The notes beneath the pieces were generated by a model. That model searched no databases, was not told where the DNA came from, and worked only from the letters and a program-made list of their open reading frames with translations. The position numbers and the translations under genes are program-made. A stretch of 64,000 bases of DNA from Prorocentrum cordatum (Eukaryota; Sar; Dinophyceae; Prorocentrales; Prorocentraceae), in NCBI GenBank assembly GCA_963575745.1, contig CAUYUJ010017960.1, forward strand, positions 149,001-213,000, read 5' to 3'. Shown in pieces: positions 42,286-52,065 of this stretch (its first letter is position 1; each line of letters begins with the position of its first letter).

Positions 42286-43301
42286 TGAAATCCGATCACC
42301 CCTTTCTGGGGGAGAAGAAGGCGGAAAGCTGAAAGGACGAACGGCGGCCAGACAGGCCATGAGCGTGAGCGAATGCGATGAACTGGCAATAAGACTTGTC
42401 AGGCACGACTGGTTAGCAGGGGGGAAACAGAATCCTGAGGGAAACGGGCACTGGACACTGGGGCCTTCCCCCAGGACTAGCCCCTCCTCCCGAGTGGGTG
42501 GTTCCCTGCAAATCCAGGGCCCTTGGAGGGCCCCGATAGCTCGAAAACGGCGAGAAAACTCAGGAGCCGCTTGTTTTTGTTTCAGGACCCGCCTCCCCCA
42601 TGGCGCACTGGTCGCGAGGGCACGCTCCGGCCGGCTCTGCTCAGCGTGCCGCGGCGGCCCTGGCGGAACAAGCTGTGCGCACCTGCAGGCGGGCAGCGCG
42701 TCGCTCCGCATCCGCGGGGCGGGGGGGTGGAGGAGAGCTCGGGACGCTGACGCTCGGGGGCTCGCAAAACGTGGTTTTGAGCAGGGACCGACCGACCCGG
42801 CATCCCTGTGGGCCTACAACGACATGTTCCCAGAGCCAAGACAGATCCGAAAAAGGCCATCAACCTCTTAGAACAGATTGCCGATGTGCAGAAGCAAGAC
42901 AGCGCCAACCAGAGATGTTCTGAGAGCACTCCGTACAGACCACAACACATTACTCGGACACTATTTGGTGGGCCGATAAGCAAGTCAGGACGCGTCGCCG
43001 CTGCTCGAATGGTCAGGGTGTCGCGCCGCGGCGTGGAGGGCCAGAGCTGGAGAGGCGACACGCTGAGCCAGAACTGCTGGCCGCAAGGCTCCTGGAACCC
43101 ACACCTGGGAATCCGATTCCCAGACATCAGACGATCGGCTTCTTCCAGTGCGCGGTCGTCTCAAGTCCCGACCCCTCCCAAGGGGGATACTTTTTATCAC
43201 AGATACCGCTACCGCAGGCCGAACTTGTGGGAAAACCGCTGGGGTGAAAAAGCGTACCGTCTGAGATTGCAGGTCTACACCAAGGGGGTCCCGACCGATT
43301 C
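42286..43301. other. No gene seen
   Basis: The plus frame 42242-42871 and minus frames have no recognisable motif. A weak family B-like core lies at 42500-42555. Confidence 0.4.
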
Positions 43302-43471
43302 TTGGCGGCGCGCACGGGGGGGTAGGGGGCGGGGGGGAGGCGTCTTGGGGATGCTGCTTCTTAAAAGGCGCCGGCCTTGCACTTACAGAGAAGGCCCGCG
43401 CCTGCTGAGAAGCAGGGGCGCTTCTAAGAAGCCTTCCCCCCTCCCCCGTACCCCCCCTCTGCGCGTGGCCG
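43302..43471. mobile_element. Foldback element, family G, copy 2
   Basis: Inverted G/C-rich ends (left GGGGGGGTAGGGGGCGGGGG; right, opposite strand, GGGGGGGTACGGGGGAGGGG), then GGCTTCTTAGAAG and GGCCTTG centre words as at 10768 and 57766. Confidence 0.65.
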
Positions 43472-43830
43472 ACTTTCCCTGGTGCAAACCAGGATAGACG
43501 AGGGCGTTCTACTACTCGCAGAGTGACTGCTCGCCAATGGCCCGCGGAGGGTCTACGATAAAACGCACCGAAGCAGGCATGTTTTTTTAATACGTTTGCG
43601 AGCAGGCGCTTTGCGAGCAGTGGCACGCGTTCGGTGACAGGACGCCTCGCCGCTGCCCGACCCCCCCCTGCGGGGGCGGCCGGCCTCGGCTCGGGGAGGC
43701 CTGGGGCGACTCGCCGCCGGAGCGGCAGAGCACCTCGGCGGTCCGCGCCCCGCGGGCGGGCCCGCAAGGGCCACTCGCAAGGCGCCCAGCGTCGTGGCCG
43801 CCCCCAGCGGGCGGCGGCACGCCAACGACA

Positions 43831-43832
<2 letters not shown>
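43472..43832. other. No gene seen
   Basis: GC-rich flank of the GGA tract; no recognisable content. Confidence 0.35.
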
Positions 43833-43861
<29 letters not shown>

Positions 43862-43934
43862 GAGGAGGGAGGAGGAGGAGGAGGAGGAGAGGAGGAGGAG
43901 GAGGAGGAGGGGGGGGAGGAGGTGGAGGAGGAGG
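43833..43934. repeat. GGA tract containing one copy of the LINE target duplication
   Basis: GGA triplets of about 100 bp. The last 17 bases, 43918-43934 (GGAGGTGGAGGAGGAGG), recur exactly at 51233-51249 on the far side of the LINE. Confidence 0.85.
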
Positions 43935-44001
43935 CAAAGCGTACAGGAGGAATCCGTCAACTTCCTAACCACCTCCCCTGTCTCTCGCGCTGCCCTCCGC
44001 C

Positions 44002-45176
44002 TTGAGAGAGCACGCCGCGGGTGCCTGGGCGATGGAGTCGTCGCTCATCGGTGGCACAAGGGGACACTGAAACGACAGGGCCGAGCAGACCGACGGCGAC
44101 ACCCTCATCGTCGACGTCGCAGGCAGAGTGCTGTTGGGCGGCACCGTGCAGGCGAGCGGAAGCGGCGGGAGCTGAGTGCACGCAGGGATCCCAATGAGGT
44201 CGAGAGGAGAGGGCTCGATCGGCCGCGAGGAGAGGGGTCCCAGGAGCACCATCAGCATCGTCGCTACAGCAAGACCACAGAGAAGAACGGAACGATCGGA
44301 AGGGCGCGAGACCCTGTTCAGGACATGGCTGCAGAGCGTCAGATCGGAGGCTCGTAACCTCAGGAAGGAGAGGAGAGAAGGAAGGGCACGCAACAGCAGG
44401 AGCAGGGACGTCGGGACGAGAGGAACGAAGGAGAGAGGGAGCAGACCCCAACAGAGAGGCTGCCTGGGACGGGCCTGTAAAAGGGGCTTGCTCCTCAGCT
44501 GTAAGCACTCTGATCCCCGCGAGATTACGTGGCATGTCATAGTCAACAAAGCAAAAGGAGATGAGCTCGACATCGCGAGAAGGTCCATTGAGAGAGCACG
44601 CCGCGGGTGCCTGGGCGATGGAGTCGTCGCTCATCGGTGGCACAAGGGGACACTGAAACGACAGGGCCAAGCAGACCGACGGCGACACCCTCATCGTCGA
44701 CGTCGCAGGCAGAGTGCTGTTGGGCGGCACCGTGCAGGCGAGCGGAAGCGGCGGGAGCTGAGTGCACGCAGGGATCCCAATGAGGTCGAGAGGAGAGGGC
44801 TCGATCGGCCGCGAGGAGAGAGAAGGGGTCCCAGGAGCACCATCAGCATCGTCGCTACAGCAAGACCACAGAGAAGAACGGAACGATCGGAATGGCGCGA
44901 GACCCTGTTCAGGACATGGCTGCAGAGCGCCAGATCGGAGGCTCGTAACCTCAGGAAGGAGAGGAGAGAAGGAAGGGCACGCAACAGCAGGAGCAGGGAC
45001 GTCGGGACGAGAAGAACGAAAAAGAGAGGGAGCAGACCCCAACAGAGAGGCTGCCTGGGACGGGCCTGTAAAAGAGGCTTGCTCCTCAGCCGTACGCACT
45101 CTGATCCCCGCGAGATCACGCGGCATGTCATAGTCAACAAAGCAAAAGGAGATGAGCTCGACATCGCGAGAAGGTC
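44002..45176 (-). repeat. 586-bp tandem duplication in the LINE 3' region
   Basis: Unit 1 (44002-44587) and unit 2 (44588-45176) share landmarks such as GAGAGAGCACGCCGCGGGTG and AGGCTGCCTGGGACGGGCCT. They differ by scattered substitutions (GTAAGCAC / GTACGCAC) and a 5-base insertion in unit 2 near 44820 (GAGAGAGAAGGGG against GAGAGGGG). The insertion throws the long minus frame into another frame in the second unit, which argues against a long coding tail. Confidence 0.9.
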
Positions 45177-45199
45177 CATGCACAGAGGGGAGCGCATGA

Positions 45200-46300
45200 G
45201 AAGACAACGAAAGAGATGGCGAGGGCGATGCGAGCGACGAAGCAGCATTGTTTTCCCTCAAGGACTCACGTGGCGGCAGCCATGAGGACCCTGTCGAAGG
45301 ACACCCTCTCTGGACCTGTGCTGACATCTGGCTTCGTGGACTCCAGGGGCTCGGCAGACACACTAGGACCGACGGTGGCATCTTAGATCGAGAACACCCC
45401 AAGCTCGACAGACACTCCCGAGAAGAGGGCGAAGATGGCGCCACCACGGAAGGGGCCTCCTCGGAGAAAGAAGGGACCTGACAATCCACCAGAACATCTC
45501 CACCGTCGGCATCAACGCACAGCTCTGAGGTCGCCGACGAAGGCAATGACCGAGCCCACGGGCACGGTGCCACCTCCATGCCCCGCGCCTCACAGGTGGG
45601 GTCGTCCAACGCACAGTATCGGCGAGCCGCCACGAGGGACTCACGTAGAGTGGATCGCCGTAAAAGAGCCAGCTGTCGCCGACCACGCAGTGGGAGCCTC
45701 AGGGCGATCTGCGCCGCAGCGACCAGCTCGCGAGCGCGAGCATAGGATGGAGGAGTAAGGTGCCGCGCTGCCATCAAACGATAGTGGTGATAGCAGGCTA
45801 TAAGAGCAGCTGGAGTCGGTCCTCGTAATCCCAGTCGATGTCCGATCTCGACTGGGAGATCCTCACGCAGAGTGAGTGCGCCAAAGTGAAAGCACCGACC
45901 ACACTCGGTAAGATAATGCCGCATCGTGTCTGGACCGCCGCAGCCATATATGCACCACGCCTCACGCTGCATGCGGCGGTGAGTGATCCATCCTCCGCGG
46001 AACGACCGCACGCAGATGAATGCCCAAGATGCTGGCATAAGATGTAGTTGAGCGAGGACTGTGGGCCAACAAACATCATGAATCCCAAAGTACCGCTGGA
46101 CTCGAAGGGCGAGTAGCTCCAGAAATCGGTAAGGAAAGACCACGCGCTGGAAGATGTCGGTGAACGCGGTTTGCCACTTGGGGGCTCGAAGTAGTGCTGC
46201 AGCGTGAGCTTCAAGTGCGGATGGTACTGCAACGCGACGGGCAAGGCTCCATGGGAGAGTCGTGGGGTTGGGCTCAGCGCGAAAGAACGCGATCACCCCC
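45200..46300 (-). CDS. C-terminal region of LINE ORF2 with Cys/His motif
   Basis: Continues the reverse transcriptase product after a +1 step: VIAFFRAEPNPTTLPWSLAR, then a helical region and EAWCIYGCGGPDTMRHYLTE followed by C (about 45965-45900). The pattern Cys-x3-Cys-Gly...His-x4-Cys resembles the zinc-ribbon-like motif that ends many non-LTR reverse transcriptase proteins and may bind element RNA. Beyond about 45500 the frame becomes Ser/Pro-rich and is probably non-structural or untranslated. Confidence 0.65.
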
Positions 46301-48070
46301 TCGGGGATGGAAGTGCTCCCTGCACGCCAGAGGCTCAAAACCATTTGCCCACCAGTTCTCAGCTGCGTCGACGACGGAAAGCCCAACGCGGGCTTCTTCC
46401 AAATGGCAGGCAAAAGGTGGCGCTAACCAGAAGCTCGGGGCCAAGGTAGCACTGGTGGCCTGAGAGACCGTGCCATGTTCCCAGAGAAGTTCTCGATGTC
46501 GTTGCAGCTGAGAGCGCCAGGTCAGACGCGTGACCAAAGCCGCACGGAGTCGTGCGGCAGCAGCGATACAGAAGATAGAGACGAACTTAGGGCCACTCAC
46601 AGTGTGCAGGGCGAAGCAGTCAGCGGTCCGTAACATGCTGGCGGGTGTGCGCATGGGGCGGGCGAGAAGGAACCGCTGCTGTTGCCCGACTCGCCAGGGT
46701 AATGGAACCAGCTGGGCCACATAAGACAGCGTGGGGGCAGCTCGTTGTCGATACAGTGTTGCAGCCGTGGGGAGATCAGCGCCCTGCGTCGAGATCGCGG
46801 TGGTGCGAGTAGCATGCTTGAGTACAGGTGTCGCCCATTGACTGTCATCGGTGGCGCCAGGGCCAATATGAAAGCCAAGATAAGTGCACGCGGGAACGAT
46901 CGCGAAATCGGCCCAGGTCGGGTCCGCAAACACAAGTTGGCGTCGAAGTATGACTCCATGTTCGAGCATAGAGAGATCACGAAGAGGTATCACAGTGCAT
47001 TTCGCTGGCTTGAGACGTAGCTGAACAAACCTAGAAGCATGACGAAATACTCGGGCCAAACGGGGATACGCTCTGTTGTGGAAGAGGGCCGCCCCAAGAT
47101 CGTCCGCGCAGGCCCGAATGACACCCAGAAGACGCCCACGCGCGACCAAGCAGGGTTCCAGGTCCAGGAGGAACGGGTTGTTCGCGACGACGTACAGCGA
47201 GCCGCTCAACGGACAGCCTTGAAGCACCCCAGAGTTCATGTGGTAGAGGTACGTCGGGGAGTCGCCAACGAAGTAACAAGGGGAGCAGTGGCATAGGGGG
47301 CGGGGGGCGCAAACCAGTGGGGCTGGAAGGCGAAGTCGAGCAAGACATTGTAAGAGCCAGTCCTGGGAGACCGACGGGAAAGCCTGGGCGAAGTCGAACG
47401 CGATCAGCGAAGGGGCATGGGATGATACAGCAGCCATCATGCTGGCCGAACGAGCATAAAGGTCCAGGTCAACAATGTTATCCAGAAAGTTGCGCCGCCG
47501 AATAACGCCCCGCTGAGATGGGGCCCCAATCTTCTGCGTCACCAAGCTAAGGGTCTGGTTCAGTACATTGTTCGAGGAGTTCTTGAGACCTAGCGGGCGG
47601 GTATCACCAGGGGCCCGAACAACGCCACCATCACCAGGATCATGAGAAGGGGTCTTGGGGCCCTTGCGGAGGAAGACTGCGAGCGACGCCGTGAAGTTGG
47701 ATGGCATGAGATTCCCAAGAGCAATCCAGCGAAGAACCGCAAGAAGAACCCGAGCCCTCGATCCACACCTCCAGGCCGCGTAATGAAGCCCATCGGGGCC
47801 AGGGGCGGACCAGCTCGACTGTTCAAGTGCGCGCTCCACATCACGGAGGACGGGTGGCCGAACCTCTGTGAAATCCCCCGAGCTGCTAAATGGGTCGATG
47901 TACTTCTGGGCGAGGGAGGGGGCCGTATGGGTTTTGGAGAACACAGGGCCCCAGTACGAGGCCAGGGCGTCCACCATCGGGGCCTGGGAAGGAGGAACTG
48001 GTTCCGATGCCAGGGAGCCACCCGCCAGCATCTCTGATATCGAAATCATCTCCGTGGCCGCAACCGACGC
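46300..48070 (-). CDS. Reverse transcriptase part of LINE ORF2
   Basis: Palm and finger motifs in order: WSAPGPDGLHYAAWR (about 47830-47785), DTRPLGLKNSSNNVLNQTL, motif A LIAFDFAQAFPSVSQDW (47402-47355), motif B GVLQGCPLSGSL (about 47226), motif C IRACADDLGAALF (47107-47080). Motif C is CADD where most families have (F/Y)ADD; both aspartates remain, so catalysis may be preserved. A first ATG in this frame is at 48049 (MISISEMLAGG). The thumb region follows, and near 46300 the signal passes to another frame at a C4/G5 homopolymer (CATCCCCGAGGGGGTG). Confidence 0.85.
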
Positions 48071-48073
48071 TCA
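48071..48073 (-). other. In-frame TGA between endonuclease and reverse transcriptase
   Basis: Codons read CGT AAG TAC TGA GCG TCG with no frame change on either side. It could be a nonsense mutation, a readthrough stop, or, since GTAAGT overlaps it, part of a cryptic splice donor. Confidence 0.8.
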
Positions 48074-49676
48074 GTACTTACGTCTTGAGAGCGGATTCCA
48101 TAACTGGGCAGACCGAATGAGCGCACGACGACGCCCTGCGAGACGAGCCTTGACAGTGGTGGACGACGACTGGTTGAGCTCTGACTCTAACGCCTTCCGA
48201 CGAGATGCTGCCTCCTGCTGTTGCCACAGACTATGGAGATCATGAAAGCCACCTGGGTCAACGAAAGAAACCACCTCACCTTCCACGCGTATGAGATCCT
48301 GTGTCCAGGGGTGCTGAAAGAGAAGGGCACGGGCAAGGCGAACATCACCTCGCCAAACACACCGTGCAATCGAACGAGAAATCATAGCCCGAACAGCCAG
48401 AGAAGATGGTGCGGCACGACAGATGGCATTGCGAGCGAGAAGACCTGCAGCCTGACGCACAGCGGTAGCGGCAGCGAGCATGCGCGGAGGGTCAAAGGCG
48501 AGATCATCAATCTGAACCTGGGCTTCCATGTGGGAGACCAGCTGAGCGTAAATCTTATCCTTGTACACCCAACGAGGAAGGGGCCGTTGGCGTTTCGCAC
48601 GAACGTGATCCCGAGGGCGCCAGGTGATCTCCAGAGGCGAATGATCAGAAATACCCCGGCGGGCCAATTCTCGCGGTTCATCACGGACAGAAACAAGCTG
48701 GGCAGACTGACAAAGAAGCCATGGAGGGGATGCGACGAAGAGACGATCGATTTTGGACTCGCACGCGGTCGGGGCGTGCCAATGAGTTGGCGCCTCTGAT
48801 GCGAGCCAGTTCGAGTCGCCAGGACGGGAGGCACGAGTAGAGCCAACACGCAGAGTCGGATCACCACCATGGCCCCCGCTGGCATGCGACGTCGCTGAGA
48901 GAGAGGGCGGCCCCTGCGCACTCTCCGAAGCAGTGGTACTGGGGGAAGACGCTGACGGGGGGGACCAGGGAAAGGAGGACACCGATGAAGAGGCCGAACT
49001 TGACAACCGCGGCGCCGAAGGTGGAGTACATGTGGCCAGGGTTGTCGCAGAAGATGCCGAACGCGGTGAGCTTGTGGTCGTGGGGTAGTGACTTTGCAGG
49101 GCTGAATCCTGCCCCCCACGACCTGACGAACTCGGATTACAGGAGTGAGCATCACCACGACGGGGGTTGATGGGCGTCGCCGAAATGTTGAAGTCGCCTG
49201 TGAGAACAACTGTGCACCTCAAGGGATGATCACGAACTCGCTGGAGTTGCATCCGAAGACGGGCATGAACCTCCTTCAGGCTGGCGGCGTCCAGGGCAAC
49301 ATTGTGCACGTTCCAATGGTAGATCGTGAAGTCCACTTCTGATTTGTGTATGGTGACCAGCAGTACCCGACCAGCGACGAAGCTCTTCCCAGTGGATCGA
49401 ACGTGGGCGCCAGTCGGAACGAGGGTGGCAACGCCTCCCGCACGAGGAACTCCAGGGTCAGAAACAAAGCAGGCGTGAGAAGTACAGCGAATCCGTTGAA
49501 GTGCTTCTTCCATAGCGCGTTCACCACCGTGGATCTCCTGCAGCGCCACTACTTTGCCAGCCCCCATCAGCTTGCTCAGGTAACTGAGCTTCCTGCTCAA
49601 AACCGCTGGTCTGTAGTGTAACAGGGCACCCGTGCTCCAGGTCGTGAAGGCCAGGTAGCCAACCCCAAACACTTCG
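48071..49676 (-). CDS. APE-type endonuclease part of LINE ORF2
   Basis: Catalytic landmarks appear in order: VVALQEIHGG (QE motif, 49553-49530), VDFTIYHWNVHN, VVLTGDFNIS (49201-49181), ESKIDRLFVASP (48760-48737) and RGISDHSPLEITW (SDH motif, 48650-48619). These are the metal-binding and catalytic strands of the exonuclease-endonuclease-phosphatase fold that nicks target DNA. The segment between GDFNIS and SKIDRLF is Ser/Pro-rich and may contain compensating frame errors. No ATG precedes the domain at a suitable place, so expression would need a +1 shift from ORF1. The frame ends KY-TGA at 48071, and the same frame continues directly into reverse transcriptase. Confidence 0.75.
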
Positions 49677-51077
49677 TTACCCACTCCACCGTACCTCACG
49701 TGTATCGAAGACTTGGCGAGCAAGATCGTTGGCGTCGTCCTTGGGCATGTTGGTCTCCGCGAGCGCCGAGAGATTCCACTCCACCTTGGGGGTTTTGCTT
49801 CCAGGTAAAGGGAGCACGCGCACCAAGGGCTCCCATTTGGCCAAGAGTTGGCCGTTGTCCTTGTCGAGGTACGTGCGGATGCCACGGTCCAAGAGGCAGC
49901 GTTGCAACTTCTTGCATGCAATCTCCGTGGCCACCATCTTTTTGTTCTTGTCCGCGGAAACGTGCAGCGGCACTGCCCCCGAGCCCACATCGACACGGAA
50001 TGCGCGCCATGATCCATCTGGGAGACGGAGTTGCTGCTGCGCCTGTCGCCGCCTCGAGGTGCGGGTTGCCTCCATGGGGCCTTGAAAGGCGAGGGTAAAC
50101 GATTTCGCCACGTCGTCTCCGTGCAGCTCCACTCCATCACCGAGAGGGAAGTTCGCCTCTGTGAGCCATGGTGCCAACGACGCGGCCACGGCGTCTTTGG
50201 CCACCGCAGAAGAGGCCCGCACCGTAAGGATAGTGTGGTCCACGTCCCTGTCCCACTCTGGGTTCGGCACGATGGGTGGACGCGGCTTCGCCTTCGCCAG
50301 GTCGAGCTCTTGCTCCAGATGCGAGAGGCGATGGGCCAAGCCCGCCACGGTATTGTCGAGCAAGTCCGAGCGAGCACGCTGTGCATGGATCTCCCCGTCC
50401 ACGCGGCGCAGCTGCTGGTTGAAGCGCTCCTCGTACTTCTCCATGCGTGGAACTGTGGCCGCACTGAGCGCGGCAGGAAGCTGGGCCAGTATGGTCTCCA
50501 TAGCCTTCTGTGTGAAAGCCTGCATGGCCTCCGCCTGGAAGGAGTCAGAAGACGGGGCAGCGGGGCCACCAGCATCGTGAGACGCGGGGCCATGGGAAGC
50601 AGCAGCGGCAGCCCAGGGATCAGGTACTCGGCCTTCAGCGGAACCTCCAGGAGCCGCCCACGGTCTCGAGGATGGTGGTGTCGGCCATGGCGACGGGTAG
50701 GGCGGTGCGGTTGCGCCCACAGTAACTGGTGAAGTCTGGACCTGCACATCGTCAGCAGCGAGGGGTGTGGCGATGCCATAGTGCTGCGTTCCACTGGGGC
50801 CGTCCATGATGGCGGGAGAGGTGCCACGGCCAGCGCTGCGGGAGCGTCGGGAGCCCTCAGCAGACGGGCCACTGGCAGCGGGAAGGTAACGGTCCCGAGC
50901 GCGAAGGCGATCACGCTCACGATAGTCAGCAGCACCGTGAGACTCGCGGGGATCACGCAGCCGAGACGACGGCGAGGAGGCACGCGGGGTAGAAGACGCA
51001 GATCGGGATGACGCCGTAGGAGCACGCCGTTCCTCCTTCGCATTGCGAGACTTCCCGCCATGGCGATCGCCGCCCAT
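49677..51077 (-). CDS. LINE ORF1 protein: coiled coil plus RRM-like domain
   Basis: From the ATG at 51077 (MGGDRHGGKSRNAKEERR) the protein is 466 residues; the frame opens upstream to 51152 but only with TTG. Residues about 1-175 are Arg/Ser/Pro-rich and probably disordered. A coiled coil covers about 190-265 (EKYEERFNQQLRRVDGEIHA). The rest, from PEWDRDVDHTILTVRASS to the end, resembles the RRM-like fold of LINE ORF1 proteins, with the typical SADKNKKMVATEIACKKLQR segment. Expected role: trimeric RNA binding and packaging of the element's own RNA. The frame is intact. The stop at 49677 overlaps the beginning of the endonuclease frame, which lies one base further on. Confidence 0.75.
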   Translation of the reverse strand: MGGDRHGGKSRNAKEERRAPTASSRSASSTPRASSPSSRLRDPRESHGAADYRERDRLRARDRYLPAASGPSAEGSRRSRSAGRGTSPAIMDGPSGTQHYGIATPLAADDVQVQTSPVTVGATAPPYPSPWPTPPSSRPWAAPGGSAEGRVPDPWAAAAASHGPASHDAGGPAAPSSDSFQAEAMQAFTQKAMETILAQLPAALSAATVPRMEKYEERFNQQLRRVDGEIHAQRARSDLLDNTVAGLAHRLSHLEQELDLAKAKPRPPIVPNPEWDRDVDHTILTVRASSAVAKDAVAASLAPWLTEANFPLGDGVELHGDDVAKSFTLAFQGPMEATRTSRRRQAQQQLRLPDGSWRAFRVDVGSGAVPLHVSADKNKKMVATEIACKKLQRCLLDRGIRTYLDKDNGQLLAKWEPLVRVLPLPGSKTPKVEWNLSALAETNMPKDDANDLARQVFDTREVRWSG

Positions 51078-51210
51078 GAGCACCTGGAACCAACTGGAAC
51101 GGAAGGAATGATCGGTGGCAGGAGCCCGTCCCTGCCAGTGTAGGCTCGGCAAAACCTGGGGTCTGTCCGCGGATCAGCGGTATCCACGTTGCAGCTGGGC
51201 GACATGGGGT

Positions 51211-51232
51211 CTTGAGCCAAAATGGCTACGGC
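51211..51232 (-). other. Complete dinoflagellate spliced leader (DinoSL)
   Basis: All 22 bases agree with the known DinoSL (D, then CCGTAGCCATTTTGGCTCAA, then G), with G in the variable first position. The leader is normally added to mRNA by trans-splicing from a separate SL RNA, so its presence in the genome joined to a coding element marks reverse-transcribed mRNA. No splice donor follows it, so this is not an SL RNA gene. Confidence 0.93.
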
Positions 51233-51310
51233 GGAGGTGGAGGAGGAGGAGGAGGAGGAGGAGGAAGAGGAGGAGGAGGAGAAGGAGGAGGAAGCGTTGG
51301 ACCAACGCTA
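51233..51310. repeat. GGA tract containing the other target duplication copy
   Basis: Starts with GGAGGTGGAGGAGGAGG (51233-51249) directly at the 5' end of the LINE and continues as GGA/GAA triplets. Confidence 0.85.
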
Positions 51311-51349
51311 GCTGGCGTGAGCCGTCGCGTCGTGATAGCCGCGATCCTC

Positions 51350-52065
51350 ACCCTCCTGCTCAAACTCTTCCTCCTCCTTCTCCTCCGTCTCCTGCTCCTG
51401 ATTGCTCTCCTACCGAATATCCTCCCTCCTCCTGCTCCTCCTCCACCACCATCTCCTCCTCCTTGTCCTCAACCCCTCCTCCTCCTCGTCTTCCTCTTCC
51501 TCCTCTTCCTCCACCTGCAACTTCTCCTTCTCCTCCGCCCCTCATCCCCCTCCACGTCTTCCTCCTCATTCCTGTCCTCCTCACCTCCGTTCCTCCTCCT
51601 TGCCCTAATCCCCTCCACATCCACTTCTCCTCCTCCTCCTCCTCCTCCTCCTCGTGCTCCTCCTTCTCCGTTTCCTCCGCATTGCTCTCCTCCTCCTAAT
51701 CCTCCTCATCCTGCCCCACCTCCTCCTCCTCCTCCTCCGCCGCCTCCTCTAACTCCTCATCCCCCTCCTCCCCCTCCTAATCCTCCTTATCCTCTCCCTC
51801 CTCCTCCTACACCCCTCCTCCTCCTCCTCCTCCTCCTCCTCCTCCTCCTCCTCCTCCTCCTCCTCTTCCTCTCCTCCTCTTCCTTCTCTTTCTCCTCCCC
51901 CTCCTCCTCCTCCTCATCCTCATCCTCTTCTTCCTCCTCCTCCCTCCGCCTCCTCCTCCTCCCCTCCTCCGTCTCCTCCTTCTCCTCCTCCTCCTCCTCC
52001 TCCTCCTCCTCCTCCTCCTTCTCCTCCTCCTCCTCCTCCTCCCCTTCTTCTACCTGTCCCCTTCC
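51350..52065. repeat. TCC pyrimidine tract (~700 bp)
   Basis: TCC triplets with CAC, TTC and CGC variants. Together with the GGA run just before it, this makes a large inverted GGA/TCC arrangement next to the LINE. Confidence 0.95.

Larger units (their letters stand above)
43935..51232 (-). mobile_element. LINE-like retrotransposon beginning with a complete DinoSL
   Basis: Length 7.3 kb. Minus-strand order: DinoSL (51232-51211), short leader, ORF1 with coiled coil and RRM-like domain, APE endonuclease, reverse transcriptase, Cys/His C-terminal region, then a tail with a 586-bp tandem duplication. The 17-bp direct repeat GGAGGTGGAGGAGGAGG abuts both ends, consistent with target-primed insertion into a GGA microsatellite. 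There is no poly(A) at the 3' end. Frame relations: ORF1 to endonuclease is a +1 step; endonuclease to reverse transcriptase is in frame but broken by one TGA; reverse transcriptase to C-terminus is a +1 step. The genomic 5' end coincides with the 5' end of the leader, so a trans-spliced, full-length mRNA was the template. Confidence 0.85.

Noticed and set aside
43957-45200. Long Ser/Pro-rich C-terminal extension of the LINE frame
   Set aside because: The tandem units are read in different frames because of a 5-bp indel, so coding constraint is not evident.
48071-51220. 1049-codon open frame as a single protein
   Set aside because: Only its second half carries endonuclease motifs; the first half lies over ORF1 in another frame and is a shadow of it.
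51211-51232. DinoSL match as an SL RNA gene
   Set aside because: No splice donor GT or Sm-type site follows the leader; it continues directly into the LINE 5' end.
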